Shown: one piece after another, positions 11,905 through 23,400 of the stretch
How positions within the stretch are numbered: position 1 is the first letter of the stretch
How the letters are laid out: each line of letters starts with the position of its first letter
NCBI RefSeq assembly: GCF_943734655.1
Contig: NC_071353.1
Location: forward strand, 137,863,907-137,927,906
Direction of reading: 5' to 3'
Length of the DNA stretch: 64,000 bases
From: Sabethes cyaneus
Taxonomy: Eukaryota > Arthropoda > Insecta > Diptera > Culicidae
Program-made: the position numbers and the translations under genes
Notes under the pieces: generated by a model
What the model saw: only the letters and a program-made list of their open reading frames with translations
The model's database searches: none
What the model was told of the DNA's origin: nothing

Positions 11905-12827
11905 AAGAGTGTATAGAACCACAGTTTTACAAGTATTTGCTGACCAAGCACGACTACTATTCTTATGGATGATGAAACGTACTGGAAGGCAAGTTCGTGG
12001 TACAGAATACAGAATGGTATTCGACGTAAAAAATCTTGCTCAACCACCTGGAAAATCCAGAGTGCTCTGGGTCAAGGTCGGTGAAAGTGCTAAAAATGCC
12101 AAAATCAACAGTGCGTAATGTTCTAAAAGGTTATAAGGAGAACCTACGTGAGGAAAGACGGCAAAGAACTTTTAAGAAAACCGGAACTAGGGACCGAAAG
12201 CTGAGGGGGAAGATATTGAGGTGCGTTAAGTCCAATCCTGGATCCAGCCATCCATCCATCCATCCGGGATATGGTTTGAAGGTACGATGCCAACTAATAA
12301 CCCACGCGGAATATTATCGCTCGAGAAGGCTATAGGTCTTAAGGTGCGTTTAGACTGGGCAATTTCTTGGCAACATGTGGAATGCAACATGCGGAAAGCG
12401 ACATGTTGCTAGTTGTTGCTAAGCGTTGCTTCTGTCGCCACCTGAATATTTGTTATACGTTGCTATGTTGCTTGGAAACATCGCGCAACAGTTTGGAAAA
12501 AGTTGCATGCCACATGTTACCAATCTAAACGCACCTTTATATGCCAGGCAAGTATAGGTTCGTGTTTGCTGATCTATTCGCAAAGAAGGCCTTGATTTGG
12601 CAAGAAATATGTGAATGTGGACTGAAGGTTTAGCCTTCCATCACTTCTTCAACAATGACATCAAGTTGCTTGAAGAAACCATTTTGCCATTCATTCATAA
12701 AAGATTGCTATTCGTGTCAAAAGATATGAACCTCCAAGTTGTCCGGAGTTTCGACCCATTGAAAATTTTTGGGCAATCGTCAAACAACGACTTCAACGAA
12801 GCGGGGTAACAGTCAACAGTGCTAAAG
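11905..12827 (+). mobile_element. Mariner-type relic with scrambled segment order
   Basis: Three mariner transposase pieces are visible on the plus strand. A first-aspartate block (MDDETYWKASS) is at about 11967, a helix-turn-helix block (MPKSTVRNVLKGYKE) is at about 12099, and a post-first-aspartate block (KYRFVFADLFAKKALIW) plus the C-terminal FRPIEKFWAIVKQRL-type reading lie at 12545-12800. In intact mariners the helix-turn-helix precedes the first aspartate, so the order here is disturbed. A 195 bp MITE (12342-12536) splits the last two pieces. Confidence 0.6.
12342..12536. mobile_element. 195 bp MITE with TTA target duplication (PIF/Harbinger-like)
   Basis: The ends match as inverted repeats, AGGTGCGTTTAGACTGG against the reverse complement of the right end AGGTGCGTTTAGATTGG. 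Both sides carry TTA (12339-12341 and 12537-12539). A 3 bp TWA duplication is typical of PIF/Harbinger elements. It carries no coding sequence and interrupts the mariner relic. Confidence 0.7.
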
Positions 12828-15100
12828 ACTTACTTACTTAACCTGGTGCGATGTCTTTTTTGCAGAACAATCTTCCGCCATCAAACTCAGTCCATGCCTG
12901 TCTGTCCCAAATTTCTCGTAAGTCCCACGCTTTCCAGGTCTTGCTCCCGATGGTCTACCCATCGAGCACGCTGCGCACCTCTGCGTCTGGTACCATCCGG
13001 ATTCGATGCAAACACCATTTTTGCGGGATTATTGTCCGGTGTTCTCGCAATATTTCCCGCCCATTGTACCCTTCCAGCTTTTCCCAGTCACTTTCTGGAT
13101 ACTGGATTCGCCGAAGAGCTGCGCCAGCTTGTGGTTCATCCTTCCCAGCTAGCATTTTCATATGTATAAAAAAGATAAAAATCAGCATTACGGCCAGATA
13201 TATATGCTAAATAAATCGTATTTCATGCACAGAATTGGCATATCCCTACTATTTTGGAGGCGATATACTTGATTACGAATAATTTTGAGCGTTACGACTA
13301 TATAACTATTTATATACGATAATATCCGATTAAGCGCGAGTCGCTCCGTACTACTCTACGATTTTGTGCTGAAAATCGTATGTATGTCAGTCATTATCAT
13401 TATATACGACAAAAAATAAACTTGATCCCACTTTATCCAGCTTTAGTTACGATTTCGAGTTTGTTAGGAGATATTTACGATAGTTTTCGTACATTGATAT
13501 ACAAGTTGGTGCCAGCTGGGTTCTCCTCCATACGTTGTTCTCACATACACCGCCAAAGATGGTCCTAAGCACACGACGCTCAAAAACGGCCAGTGCTTTC
13601 AAATCCGCGTCGAGCATTGTCCATGTTTCATGCTAGGAGAAGACTACAGGTCTTATTAGCGTTTTGTACACGATGCATTTGGTACGAGGGTGAAGCTTAC
13701 CGGACCTTAGGGTCTTGTGGAGTCTGTAGTAAGCACGACTTCCGGCAAAAATACGTTTGCGTATTTCTCTGCTGCAGTTGTTATCCAACGTCATCAACGA
13801 CCCGAGGTATACAAATTCGTCCACTACCTCAAACTTGTCTTCGTCGACTATCACACTATTGCCGATGCGAGCTCGATCGTGCTCGGCTCCTGTTGAGCAG
13901 ACTTAGGTTCAGACGTATTCACCACTAATCCAACCTTTACTGCTTCACGTTTCAGTTTGGTATACTGCTCAGCGACCGCAAGGAATGTCCTTTCGACAAT
14001 ATTCACGCCGTCTGCAAAACAGATGAATAGGCAAGATTTATTGAAGGTCGTACCCCGCACCTTCTAGCGCGAAGTTGAACAGAAGCTAAGAAATATCATC
14101 GTCTTGTCAAACTCTCGTGCATGTTTCAAAGGGGCTTGATAACGCGTCCGAAACCCTGACACAAGACCGAACGCCATTCATCATGGCCTTAATCAGTCTT
14201 GTCAGCTTCCTGGGAAAACCGTTTTCCTACATGATCTTCCACAGCTCTTCACGGTCGATGGTATCGTAGGCGGCCTTGAAATCTATGAATAGATGGTACG
14301 TAAGGACTTGGTATTCGCACCACTTTTGGAGGATCTATCGCAGCACAAAGTTTGTTCCGTTGTCGATCGCCCGTCCATAAAACCGGCTTGATAACTTCTC
14401 ACGAATCTACTTGCTAACGGCGGCGGTAGACGGCGAAAGATAATCTGAGAAAGCACTTTATAGGCGGTGTTGAGAATGGTGATCGCTCGACGGTTCTGAA
14501 ATTCCAACTTGTGGGAGTCGGTACATCACCATTATCCGCCATACTGATGTAGTCATTCCCCTTGCTATCTTGGTATTCCATCTACGTGCCATTCAGGGGT
14601 TCATTGTAGCGCTGCTTTCATCTTTCGATCACCTCACATTCGCCCAATAAGATCCCTCCGTCTTTATCTCGACATTTTTTGACTCGCGACACAAAACCGA
14701 GGGATACCGTCAGTAGAATTTATGTGTTTCCTTAGAACGATACTGCCGTTCCATGTTCTCGAGCTTCATTTCTTCCAAACGGTGCTTTGTGTTCCGGAAG
14801 AGCAAAGTTTGTTGTCTTCGTTTCTGTCTATATTGTTTCACGTTTTGACGGGTACCCTGCTACAGCATCGACACCCGCGCTGCATTCTACTCTTCTAACA
14901 CCTTCTGGTATTCCTCGTTGAAGCAGTCGTTAGGTTAACTCCTTTGAGCAAACCCAACGGCACCTTTCGCTGCGCTGTTGATGGCTGCTTTAACGCTATC
15001 CTAGCAGTCCTCGAGAGGGGCTTCCTTTAGCTTTTCCTTACACGGCAGCGCAGCTTCAAGGCATTGCCCGTACCCAGAAGTCGCTTCAGAACACTTTAAT
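12828..15100 (-). mobile_element. RTE-type LINE, antisense, decayed
   Basis: Read on the minus strand this is a LINE with its 3' tail at 12828-12841, made of TAAG repeats as in the copy ending at 47459. Recognisable pieces are an endonuclease/RT linker near 14640-15090, RT block AITILNTAYKVLSQII and YQAGFMDGRSTTEQ (14283-14507), a catalytic box read as FADG rather than FADD (about 14008-14019), and the distal block EVVDEFVYLGSLMT (13633-13854). Multiple stops occur. A 377 bp insertion splits the 3' part. It has no intact frame and abuts mariner copy B at its 5' side. Confidence 0.8.
13144..13520. mobile_element. 377 bp MITE inside the RTE LINE
   Basis: Similarity to the RTE 3' region stops at 13143 and resumes at 13521. 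The inserted segment begins CCCAGCTAGCA and ends with the complement of CCCAGCTGGCA, an 11 bp imperfect terminal inverted repeat. It is AT-rich and non-coding, with repeated TTACGAT-like words. The target duplication is not clear. Confidence 0.6.
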
Positions 15101-15114
15101 TATTCCCTTTGGTA

Positions 15115-16343
15115 AAGGGTGTCCCACATCAAATTGCACCATGGAAGAAACGCTATAGAAAATTACCCATTGGGTATTTTCTCTTGAAAATTTGAGTAGA
15201 ATTAGTTTAAAGTGTATTGTTTACGCTGTATTTTTACCGCATCAGTTTTTCGAAAATTGGTATGGCGTTACCCGAAAAGCAACGTCGCGAATTTATTTTG
15301 CGCAAGCACCTGGAAAATCCTCAACTCTCTCATCATGAATGATAAGACTTACGTCACGGCGGACTTCAGGCAGCTTCCGGGGCTGCTGTACTTCACCGCC
15401 CAGCATAAGTTTGATGTTTCGGAGGAAGTAAGGATGCAGAAACTTTCATAGTTTGCCAAGAAATACATGATTTGGCCAAGAAATACAAGAAATGTGGCAA
15501 ACGGAGTGCGCCATTCGTGACTACCGGGACTGTAAACGGGCAGATCTACCTCAAGGAATGTCCACAGAAACATCTGCTTTATCTGTCGAAGCAACACGAG
15601 GGCTCTACGATTTTCTGGCCGGATCTAGCTTTGTGCCACTATTGAAAAGATGTCCTGGAGTGGGACGAAGCCAACGGGGTTACTTTTGTACCCAAGGACA
15701 TGAACTCCATGAACATGAACATGAGCACGGGAACAAAGGTCCATCTAAAAATGCTGGGCTATTATGAAGCAGGCACTGCGGATGCATCCCAAGGAGGTCA
15801 AATCTGAGGAGGACATAAGCATAAGCATAAGCATAAGCATAAGCAAAGAATACCGCCCGTGTGCTTCTACTCCGTTATTGACCAGGACCGATGGAAATTG
15901 CAAAATGATGGCTGGGAAAAGCATACTTGGGACAGCATGCTATTCCTCATTGTGCATCCTTATTAGGTCCCTACATGCTGATCAATACCTACGGCCACGT
16001 CCGAATGAGGGTTGGTTGGGTAGGTCCTGGTAGGTTGGGAAGGAATGTTAGATCAATACTTGTTGCTACTAAAGACCAGAGAATCCTTTGTCAAATGAGT
16101 AAGACATGAAAAAGTGCTTTTCCGTACAGAAGAAGCTGCAGCCAGATGTTGTACAGAACCTTATGAGTGGAGTTAAGCATAACGTGCAAGCATACGGTTA
16201 TGGTATTGAAGTTAAATGAAATAAATATGCCAAAAGCTTGCTAATGGGTTATATTTTATTGTCTGAAAGTTTGAAAAGGATCGATCAATTAGGCTATTTT
16301 CTACAGCGTTTCTTCCGTGGTGCTATTTTGATGTGGGACACCA
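15115..16343 (+). mobile_element. ITmD37E-type mariner, internally deleted (copy B)
   Basis: After a TA at 15113-15114 the left terminus (AAGGGTGTCCCACATC) is intact. The transposase start (about 15260) reads about 23 codons, then jumps from the helix-turn-helix region straight to the first-aspartate region (MNDKTYVTADFRQLPG). The right end near 16330-16343 (ATGTGGGACACC) lacks its last bases. Sense frames 15492-15767 show the usual ITmD37E order with shifts. A 286 bp retroposed insert lies within it. The element is non-autonomous. Confidence 0.8.
15817..16102 (-). repeat. 286 bp retroposed insert with hexamer tail
   Basis: The insert sits in copy B between two copies of GACAT (15812-15816 and 16103-16107). 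Mariner similarity stops at the first and resumes at the second. On the minus strand its 3' end is a (CTTATG)n tail, seen on the plus strand as AAGCATAAGCATAAGC. No coding domain is recognised. Short duplication plus tail fits a SINE or a 5'-truncated LINE. Confidence 0.65.
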
Positions 16344-16374
16344 TCGATTGGTCGCAGCACTGTGTTTGGAGGGT

Positions 16375-17123
16375 TAAGATCTTTTGGCACGAAATTGACA
16401 TTATTTGCGTTACACTATTCCAGCACGACCTTTCGTAATGGCATGAAGCCAAATCTGGCCATAAGATCGTAGGACACTTATTAGACTTCAGAACAGGAAG
16501 AAGTCGCTTTTCGAGACACTCTTTCAAAGTCACCTGGCCATTCATGGTATCTCTGGTCACGAAAGTATGAACAAATTGCGTACCGTATGAACAAATTGCT
16601 TGCCAAATCAAGAATTTCTCGGCAACTTCGACATTTTATGTTTTCGGAGGTACTCTGGAATATCAAATTTATCCTTGACGGTGAAATACTGGTTCCCCGG
16701 AATATGATTTAAGTCCGTTTTCACGTAGGTCTCGTCGTCCATTTGATCGTATAACTTCCGGGTACGGCTTTTCGCGACCGTGTTTTACTTTTCGTCACAG
16801 TTTGGAGCCTTCTAAACCATAAACGTACGTAATCCAGTTCGACCTTTTGACCTTCTGCACGATGTTTGATTTCCGGTCGTAGGTTCCAACTACGCGCTTG
16901 TGATCCTTAACACTACACGGACAGGACGACTTTTTTCTCCGCAGCTTGACATGCGATCGACAGTCAGACATTCTTCGAACCGTTGTATGACACCGACAAG
17001 AGAAACCGTAGAATCTAGGACTTTCAACTTTATACCGATGATGGCACGATGTGATAGATTTTAATTGTCGTTGTAGGTCGTGCAGATTTTTTCGCGAACG
17101 AAATGCTCTTACGACGCCATTTT
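16375..17123 (-). pseudogene. Second, divergent ITmD37E-type mariner transposase
   Basis: Antisense translation starts with a Met at 17121-17123 followed two codons later by a stop, and runs through a helix-turn-helix/linker region (KDHKRVVGTYDRKSNIV). The first-aspartate region is near 16720, and the block LIWQAICSYGTQFVHTF and TILWPDLASCHY lie at 16460-16611, the latter holding the second catalytic Asp. It is clearly more diverged from copies A-C than they are from each other. The 3' end is cut where copy B ends, so this is likely an older relic. Confidence 0.7.
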
Positions 17124-20100
17124 TCTGATTTTTGCTAACTCACACAGTATATGCAATGTACGTTGAACTTTCTGCACTCAAAATTACAATTAATTTTACC
17201 CAAGTTAGAGCGATTCGAGTGTGTTGCAATTTTATCGTGAATAGGCTCTTTATCATAGTTTTTTTTTATCTTGATCTTCAATCCAAATTGGTTCGATGAA
17301 CAAATTGGGAAACACTTTTTTGTCTGACATGGCGCACTACAATCTTTAACCATCGCAAAATTTTAACAGCAGCAGCAAAAAAATCTTTCCGGTTGCCAAT
17401 CCCACCCATGCTACTTAGCTATAGCTAGCTGTCATTTGTTCCGCTTGATCGTTACCCGAAAAATATTCGCATTCTCGAGTTCTCGGTCTCGTTCTTCTTC
17501 TTTCATCATGCGGCCGCCATATTGCCTCTATATCGAACGCCTTCCTTCAAGGTGTCTGGGTGTCGTCTTTCATGCCATTTGGTATCGTTTTCGTACTATA
17601 TATCGTATTGTCTTTGTTTGCGGAAAGCCAAGCAAACGGAACGGCGTGGATGGACGGACGGACGGAATCGAAGAAGCACAACGGAGGAACAAGAGAGCGA
17701 ACCTTCTTCGAGCACAACATGTGGTTGGATCATGATGACGACGGAATCCCGGTTCCAGACTCAGACGGAGCCGAGAGGTAAGAAAGATCACTTTTGTTCG
17801 CTTCGGTATCTTCTCGATTCCAAGAACTCGGCTTCACCTCTACCTCTACGGACGGAATGGATGGGCTCTTTTGCCTGTCGGCACACATTCGACTCGTCGA
17901 CAATGTGAACGGAACAAAAAAATGGATTCTTCAAGGAGGGCCGATCGCACGGTGTCACGACGAATGGTTCCCGATGGCAGGAACCGTATGAAAAACCTTT
18001 TCACGTGTGCTTCATCCTGCGCGGCATTTTGTTTTCTGGCGAGTGATTTATGAATTTGCGCACCGCTGGCAACCGAAATGAGATCATCGTCGTGCGCTAA
18101 ATCTTTTTATGGAATTTCCAGTCGTCATTATCGTCGTCCACGTCGACGATGAACGGCAACTCGGAAGCTCTGGCTGATGGTTGCGGTGGTCAGGTAATAG
18201 TTTAATTAAATGCGGTTTTACCATTTGGTTACGGGTGCAATTATTTACGATAAAGCGTAATTATATACGGTAATTTATGGCGGTTGGATGTGCGTGCGGT
18301 GCGGTCCCATCGGCAACCAGGCGTTGTTAATTGTTTCGTGTGTTTGCTAAATTCAAATCCGCCATCGCCACACCAGGGCACACACGTTGTTGATCCGCTG
18401 TTGCGTCTGCGGTAGTGAAGATGGTAATTATTTACATCGTAGTTATTACAGAGCGCATAAGAACGCGAGTAAACAGTTATTTATTGCATACTTGATCAAC
18501 AGAGAAGTGCAGAGCGCACACTATTTAGGTTTACAACGTAACGTTTCTTGAGAAAGCCAAGCGTGGTTACCCCAGACAACCTAGGGATCAGTCGCGTAAA
18601 ACACCTAGACTGCTGGCAAACGGGGAGCTGCGAGCGGGAAGGGTACCTGAGGACTGCCTCTAAACTGCATCATCCATTGCTGTATCTCTTCTTCGGAAAA
18701 GCGGTGTGCGATCGTGTCTTCAGTTGCCTGCGAAATGGCCGAATAAATAATCATCATTGCATCCATCGGTACGTGTGAACACCGTCGTCACCATTGCATC
18801 GCCGTCTCCGTTTTGCCAGCTGTGAGATCAAAGCCGCCCCGAAATTTTGCTTAGATTTAATGGTCCAATAAAAGCCATTGAGGATGGGAATTTCTTCGAC
18901 CGGGTGCATGGGAAACTATGCACCGAAGGGAACTCGGGAATCAGTGCAAATGGCTGCGCTACCTACCTGCACATAAGTTTGAAATTCACATTCATAAGCG
19001 AGTATTTATTGAGACAAGTATGGCTTTGAAGAACGCATCTACGTACGGAGGGGGCTGGACCTTTCTGCGGGTGGTCAAGTGGAAAGGTTTGCCGAGAACT
19101 GATGTGTTTACAGGCACTTGAAAGGGGACCGCCGGAACGATTTATTTAAACAGCGCACGATTGGAACGATTTGGGAGCAATGTTGGGCCGTTTCAAGTGC
19201 TCGTTTCGTTAGATTGAGGCAACTTTAGATCATAGTACTTGTAGTACGTTGCTTGGTAGTACATAAGAATTTCGCAAAACCTCCCGTGTCGGACGGTACA
19301 AATTATGATGTGACGGGGGAACTAGGGCAAGGTGTTGCCGTAAATTTACACCAGTGCTCAGCCGGGTTGTACGATTTGAATGATATATTTGAAAAATTTG
19401 AGAATGTTAATTAGTAGCGAATTGCCGTTCTGCTCCAAATGATTGTCTGGGAATTTAGTGCTATGTCGTTTGCATTCACAGTCCATTGGGTTCGTATCGC
19501 TGAGAAATGGTTGAACCAGATTTGGTCGTGTACTGAACTCTAGTTGGGAAACTTAACCTTAACTAAAACCTTAATACTTTTTCGATCTGAGTTTCCCATC
19601 GGCCTTACAAGTTTTTAAATATAAAAATCGAAGCTTCTCAGAAATATTCTCCTAGCCCAAAAATTTCATGAAATTCCGGAATGAAAAAGCTTACTAGATT
19701 CCGCGTTCCGATCTTGACCTTTTGTTTTTGATTCACCAGACCTGGCAGCCAGCTGTTACAGTTAGAGCTGTTAGGACAATTAGTAGGATTCCCAACCGAA
19801 AAAGTAGCAAAGAGGCTAGTGAAAGAGTTTCAAGCTATGCCAAAGAAATTTTCATGTCCATCAGTTAAGAGTACAGGATATTTAATTGAAAAATTTAAAA
19901 GCCTCAGCTAACATAAGAATTGAGGAAATTATGATATCATTTGATGTTGCCTACCGTTCCGGTGAACGAAGCCGTAAAGCTATTAGAAAATTAGCTACTT
20001 TCATAACTTAGTGGAAATGAGATTGACTTATTATGTATTTCGAACGGATCTTTATTGTTTCGAACAAGTTGTTTTGCTTATTTGATTTTGCTGGCGAAAT

Positions 20101-20260
20101 GAAGAATACCATCCACTTTCGTTCGAAAAACCAATCCGTTCGAAATACGAGTTTCCATTTGGATGTCTACAGTTATGTTTTAGAATATTCAGATGTGAAA
20201 AGCAGGTGCGCTCAAATGGCCATTTCTCTGCAAAAATTATAAGCCTCTGACCAATAGTAT
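17124..20260. other. Largely unique stretch with one candidate exon
   Basis: Apart from the candidate reading frame at 17572-17781, I see no transposon ends or domains. The part from 17430 to 19150 is GC-richer than the flanking relics and contains CGTC/GACG-rich runs (17640-17670, 18120-18160). Such sequence could be a host promoter or 5' UTR region. No downstream coding exon is recognised before 20.2 kb. Confidence 0.35.
17572..17781 (+). CDS. Candidate short secreted peptide or first coding exon
   Basis: From ATG at 17572 a 69-codon frame starts with a hydrophobic leader (MPFGIVFVLYIVLSLF, then AESQA), which looks like a signal peptide with a plausible cleavage after AESQA. The rest is hydrophilic, with an acidic run (DHDDDG). 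The frame closes at TAA within GAGAGGTAAGA. The same bases form a good splice-donor consensus, so this may be a first exon rather than a complete peptide. I do not recognise the family. The frame could also be chance. Confidence 0.25.
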   Translation: MPFGIVFVLYIVLSLFAESQANGTAWMDGRTESKKHNGGTRERTFFEHNMWLDHDDDGIPVPDSDGAER

Positions 20261-20261
20261 T

Positions 20262-20490
20262 AACTGACTATGTCTTCCAATGGCAAAACTAATGGGGTAT
20301 GAAATGAGGAAGGCAAGCGAGAAAGCGACCAATATAGCTTTTGCCAGCCCAAGCTACTACCTAGCGCCTCCACGCGGCCATACCCGGTAATACTCTATTG
20401 AGAAGCTAAGCTAGGGGGTGCGATGCTGCGTGGTTCCCAGATGCCAGACCTCAAAACTAAGAGCTGAGCCACCCGGCCTTGGTAGCAGGT
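20262..20490 (-). repeat. SINE-like repeat sharing a 3' end with 28.9 kb
   Basis: Read on the minus strand, the 3' end carries TTAGTTTTGCCATTGGAAGA followed by CAT, identical to the repeat at 28921-29160 over about 23 bp, while the bodies differ. Its upstream part contains GTGGCTCAGCTC, close to a Pol III A box. A shared 3' end with different bodies suggests a SINE/LINE pair using the same reverse transcriptase. Boundaries are approximate. Confidence 0.45.
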
Positions 20491-20846
20491 AAGTCTAATA
20501 TGTTATTTTAATTATTTGTTTCGTTTTAGCTCATCAAGCACCTCCTACTGTACGATTAAAACTTTGGCCGTAACAAGTTTAAATAATACACATGGATATC
20601 ATGGATACGGAAAAAATTAAATTAATTATTGGATATTAGATGCACTGATGGAAATTCAAATGACGCAATTGTATTTCACTCTAGCTAGGGCTGTCGGTAT
20701 TGGGTGCTTTTGGTGAAAACCGGTATTTCGGTATTGGAGTAGAAAATACCGGCAATACCGGTAAAATACCGGTATTGGCAGATTATTCGAAATCAATAGA
20801 AATGTCGATGTTTTTCAGTAAATCTTTTTATATTCAAACTTTAGCT

Positions 20847-21390
20847 TCAGTATTGTTGCTTATCAAAGTAGAATTTAAGCAGATATAATACTCTAAGTCA
20901 GCGGTTCCCAACCTTTTTTCGGTTCGCGTACCCCCTGACGGATTTCCCTATACTATTCTGAAGCGAACTAAAGTTTTGGCGTACCCCTGGGGGTTCGCGA
21001 ACCCCCATTTGGGAACCGCTGCTCTAAGTAATTTATTTTTCTCACTAGAACGAATTTTATTACCATCGCTTCGAACAATTGAAAAAAACTTCCGCTTTCA
21101 TCGATGCCTGACGAACGGCTCTAAGCGCATCAGGAATTTTCCTTTCATTTCTCCAAATTTAAAGTAGGGAAACCCGTTTTTAATTATTTACAAATATCTT
21201 TTATTGTAGTTTACAGCATAATTAATGCCCCGGTCTTCTACAGTCTCTTCACGAATTTTTCCTCCATCCCCAAACCGGAACTCTTGCATAGCGTCATCGT
21301 CTTCATAATCCTTCACAGATATCTTCTCTTCTCTGTTATCATTCCCACTATTCGAAGATAGTGGGATGTAGATTTTATCTCCTTGTTTAA
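20847..21390 (-). pseudogene. hAT transposase C-terminal remnant
   Basis: Antisense codons from 21390 downwards read an acidic linker (KDYEDDDAMQEF), then KIPDALRAVRQASMKAE, one frameshift, then RKFFSIVRSDGNKIRSS and, beyond an inserted MITE, LLKFYFDKQQY and a stop at 20847. The pattern of a Ser/Glu-Arg-x-Phe-Ser block, a K-x-R-S block and a hydrophobic end matches the C-terminal dimerisation region of hAT transposases. The 123 bp MITE at 20899-21021 splits the last two blocks, and the frame continues across it when one duplication copy is ignored. Confidence 0.6.
20899..21021. mobile_element. 123 bp hAT-type MITE with exact 8 bp duplication
   Basis: The termini are CAGCGGTTCCCAA and TTGGGAACCGCTG, perfect 13 bp inverted repeats, and CTCTAAGT flanks both sides exactly (20891-20898 and 21022-21029). 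The interior is a run-rich hairpin (GTACCCCC...GGGGGTT). Eight-base duplication and CAG...CTG ends define hAT MITEs. It lies within the C-terminal codons of the outer hAT. Confidence 0.92.
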
Positions 21391-21550
21391 CACTAGATAT
21401 ACCAGCATTTTAAATATACCTATTTATACCAAAACCAGTCAAAATGACTGGTGGATAAGAAACGGTTGGTGAACGACTGAATAATGTGCAACACAGCCCC
21501 ATAGTGGTCCTTAGCCTCTTATCCAGCAACTTCTATCTCCACCTCCTCGT

Positions 21551-21683
21551 GGTAGGGTAACCAAGCTGTTTTGGACCTCATTTGCAGCTGTACATAATTT
21601 AGACACTTTCATTTGATTTTGCTGTAAGTGTCCAAATTATGTACAGCTACAGATGGGGTCCAAAATAGGTTGATTACCCTACC
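21551..21683. mobile_element. 133 bp fold-back MITE
   Basis: Two arms of about 60 bp (starting GGTAGGGTAACCAAGC and ending GTTGATTACCCTACC) are inverted complements with few mismatches around a short centre near 21612. A TA at 21553-21554 and 21680-21681 could be the target duplication. It sits in the leader part of the RTE LINE fragment. Confidence 0.7.
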
Positions 21684-21689
21684 AGCCGG

Positions 21690-23160
21690 AATACGTGCAA
21701 TCTTAGCGGAGATGTGGTAACCAACCCTGGTGGTAACTAAGGTCGTATACCGACAGGCAAGGAGGCACTGTCTTGTCTCGGCACTATACGATGGCAGCCC
21801 CATCATGAGACTCGGCAGCATAGCCCTAGTAAGGCAAGCTTTTTATATCTAAAATATTACGAAAAATCAAAAAAATTCAACTCGAAACATTTAGCATGGA
21901 CAGGCGATGAAACAAGGATTTGGAATGGATGCTTCCTACCTGGAACTGTAAAACCAAATTTCGTGGATGGCGACAGAATGTTGCTCGTTCAGTTAGAACC
22001 GCAAAAGTTCGACATTGTGGCACTACAGATCTGTCGCAAAGGCGGAAAGGTTTGGGGGATCCGTGGCGCCAAGGCCCAATTTTGCCAGAACGGTGGAGCA
22101 ACCAACGAGCTGGGAACGGGCTTCGTAGTGATGGGCAGAATGCAGGATCGGGAGAGGATATGTGTGTTTAGGATAGCCGCTTCTTCAACTACACCATCAT
22201 AAACGTGCACCGGCCACACGAAGGTAGACCTGACGACGCGAAAAAAGCATTCTATGTCCAGCTGGAGGCAACATACGATAGCTGCTCGAGTGCTCGGCAC
22301 GGGATATCATCGTCATTGGGGACATGAACGATCAGATCGATACGGAAGCAATGTATAGTGATAACGGCCAGCGATGCATCAACTTTGCAGCTTCCCGAGG
22401 CCTGGGGATCAGAAACCCATTCTTTCCCCACATAGATCTACAAAACCACCAGGAGATCACATGACCAACTAAAATTGAACCTAATCGACCATATTCTCGT
22501 CGAAGGTCGGGTTTTCTCGAACATCACCAACGTACGCTCCCTACGGGGTACGGATATCGACTCAGATCATTACCTAGTAGCAGTACACGTGCGCTCAAAA
22601 TTATCGACGGTATATACCTCACGACAAAGCCACCCTCGGTTAAAAAATCGATAATTAGACAACCCGGAATGTGATGAGAACTACGCGCATACTATACGCC
22701 TTCCTCTGAAGATAAATGTAGCAGGATACGTTCGGCCATCAGTGAGGCCGCAAAACGCCAGAAGGAGAGCTAGAACCACTATTTCAGGCTAGTGAGATGC
22801 GCAAGTTCTATGAGAAGGTGAACCGATCTCATAAAGGATACATACCAAGGCCTGATATATATATAGAAACGAGCAGGGAAACCTGGCCACAAACGAGCGG
22901 TTGGTGGGTGGAAGCAGTTTGACAGGGATCTCAATTGCTGATATAGCAAAAAGAAATGGAGCAAAAGTCAACGTATGACTCCGTATGAGAGCTTAAGGGC
23001 GTTTCGACTTCCGATCTCAAAGAGATCCGGCGAGAAATCGGTCAGCTGAAGAATAGAACCGCCGAAAAGGACCGACTCTAGACAAAACTCTACAAAAATG
23101 GCCAAAAACCATTAGGAACGGCATTTAACTGAATAATTTCATGCTTCGGACTCAACGTTC
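21690..23160 (+). mobile_element. RTE-type LINE, 5' half only
   Basis: Sense codons read a LINE endonuclease: DGDRMLLVQLEPQKFDIVAL (21963 on), GGATNELGTGFVVMGRMQ, then DIIVIGDMND near 22303, FFPH and IDSDH near 22560 in shifted frames, and a linker to about 23150. Several frameshifts and stops are present. The reverse transcriptase half and the TAAG tail are absent. LINE copies usually lose their 5' end, so loss of the 3' half points to later deletion. It lies inside the piggyBac-like element. Confidence 0.75.
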
Positions 23161-23400
23161 TCCCGAAATGCCACATTTCTTCATAGAATCTTGCACCAGT
23201 CATTTTGACTGGTGCTGGTATAAATGGCAAAAACAAAAATTATATTTGTTACTAATGTATATAAAATAACATTAAGTTCATAATATGTATTCTCTATTTA
23301 TAGCTACAAAAGTCATAACATCGTTTCCAAAATCAAATGTTAGATGTTGTAGAAATTTCTAATTGAAATTGCACGACCAGTCAAAATGACTGGTCTGGTA

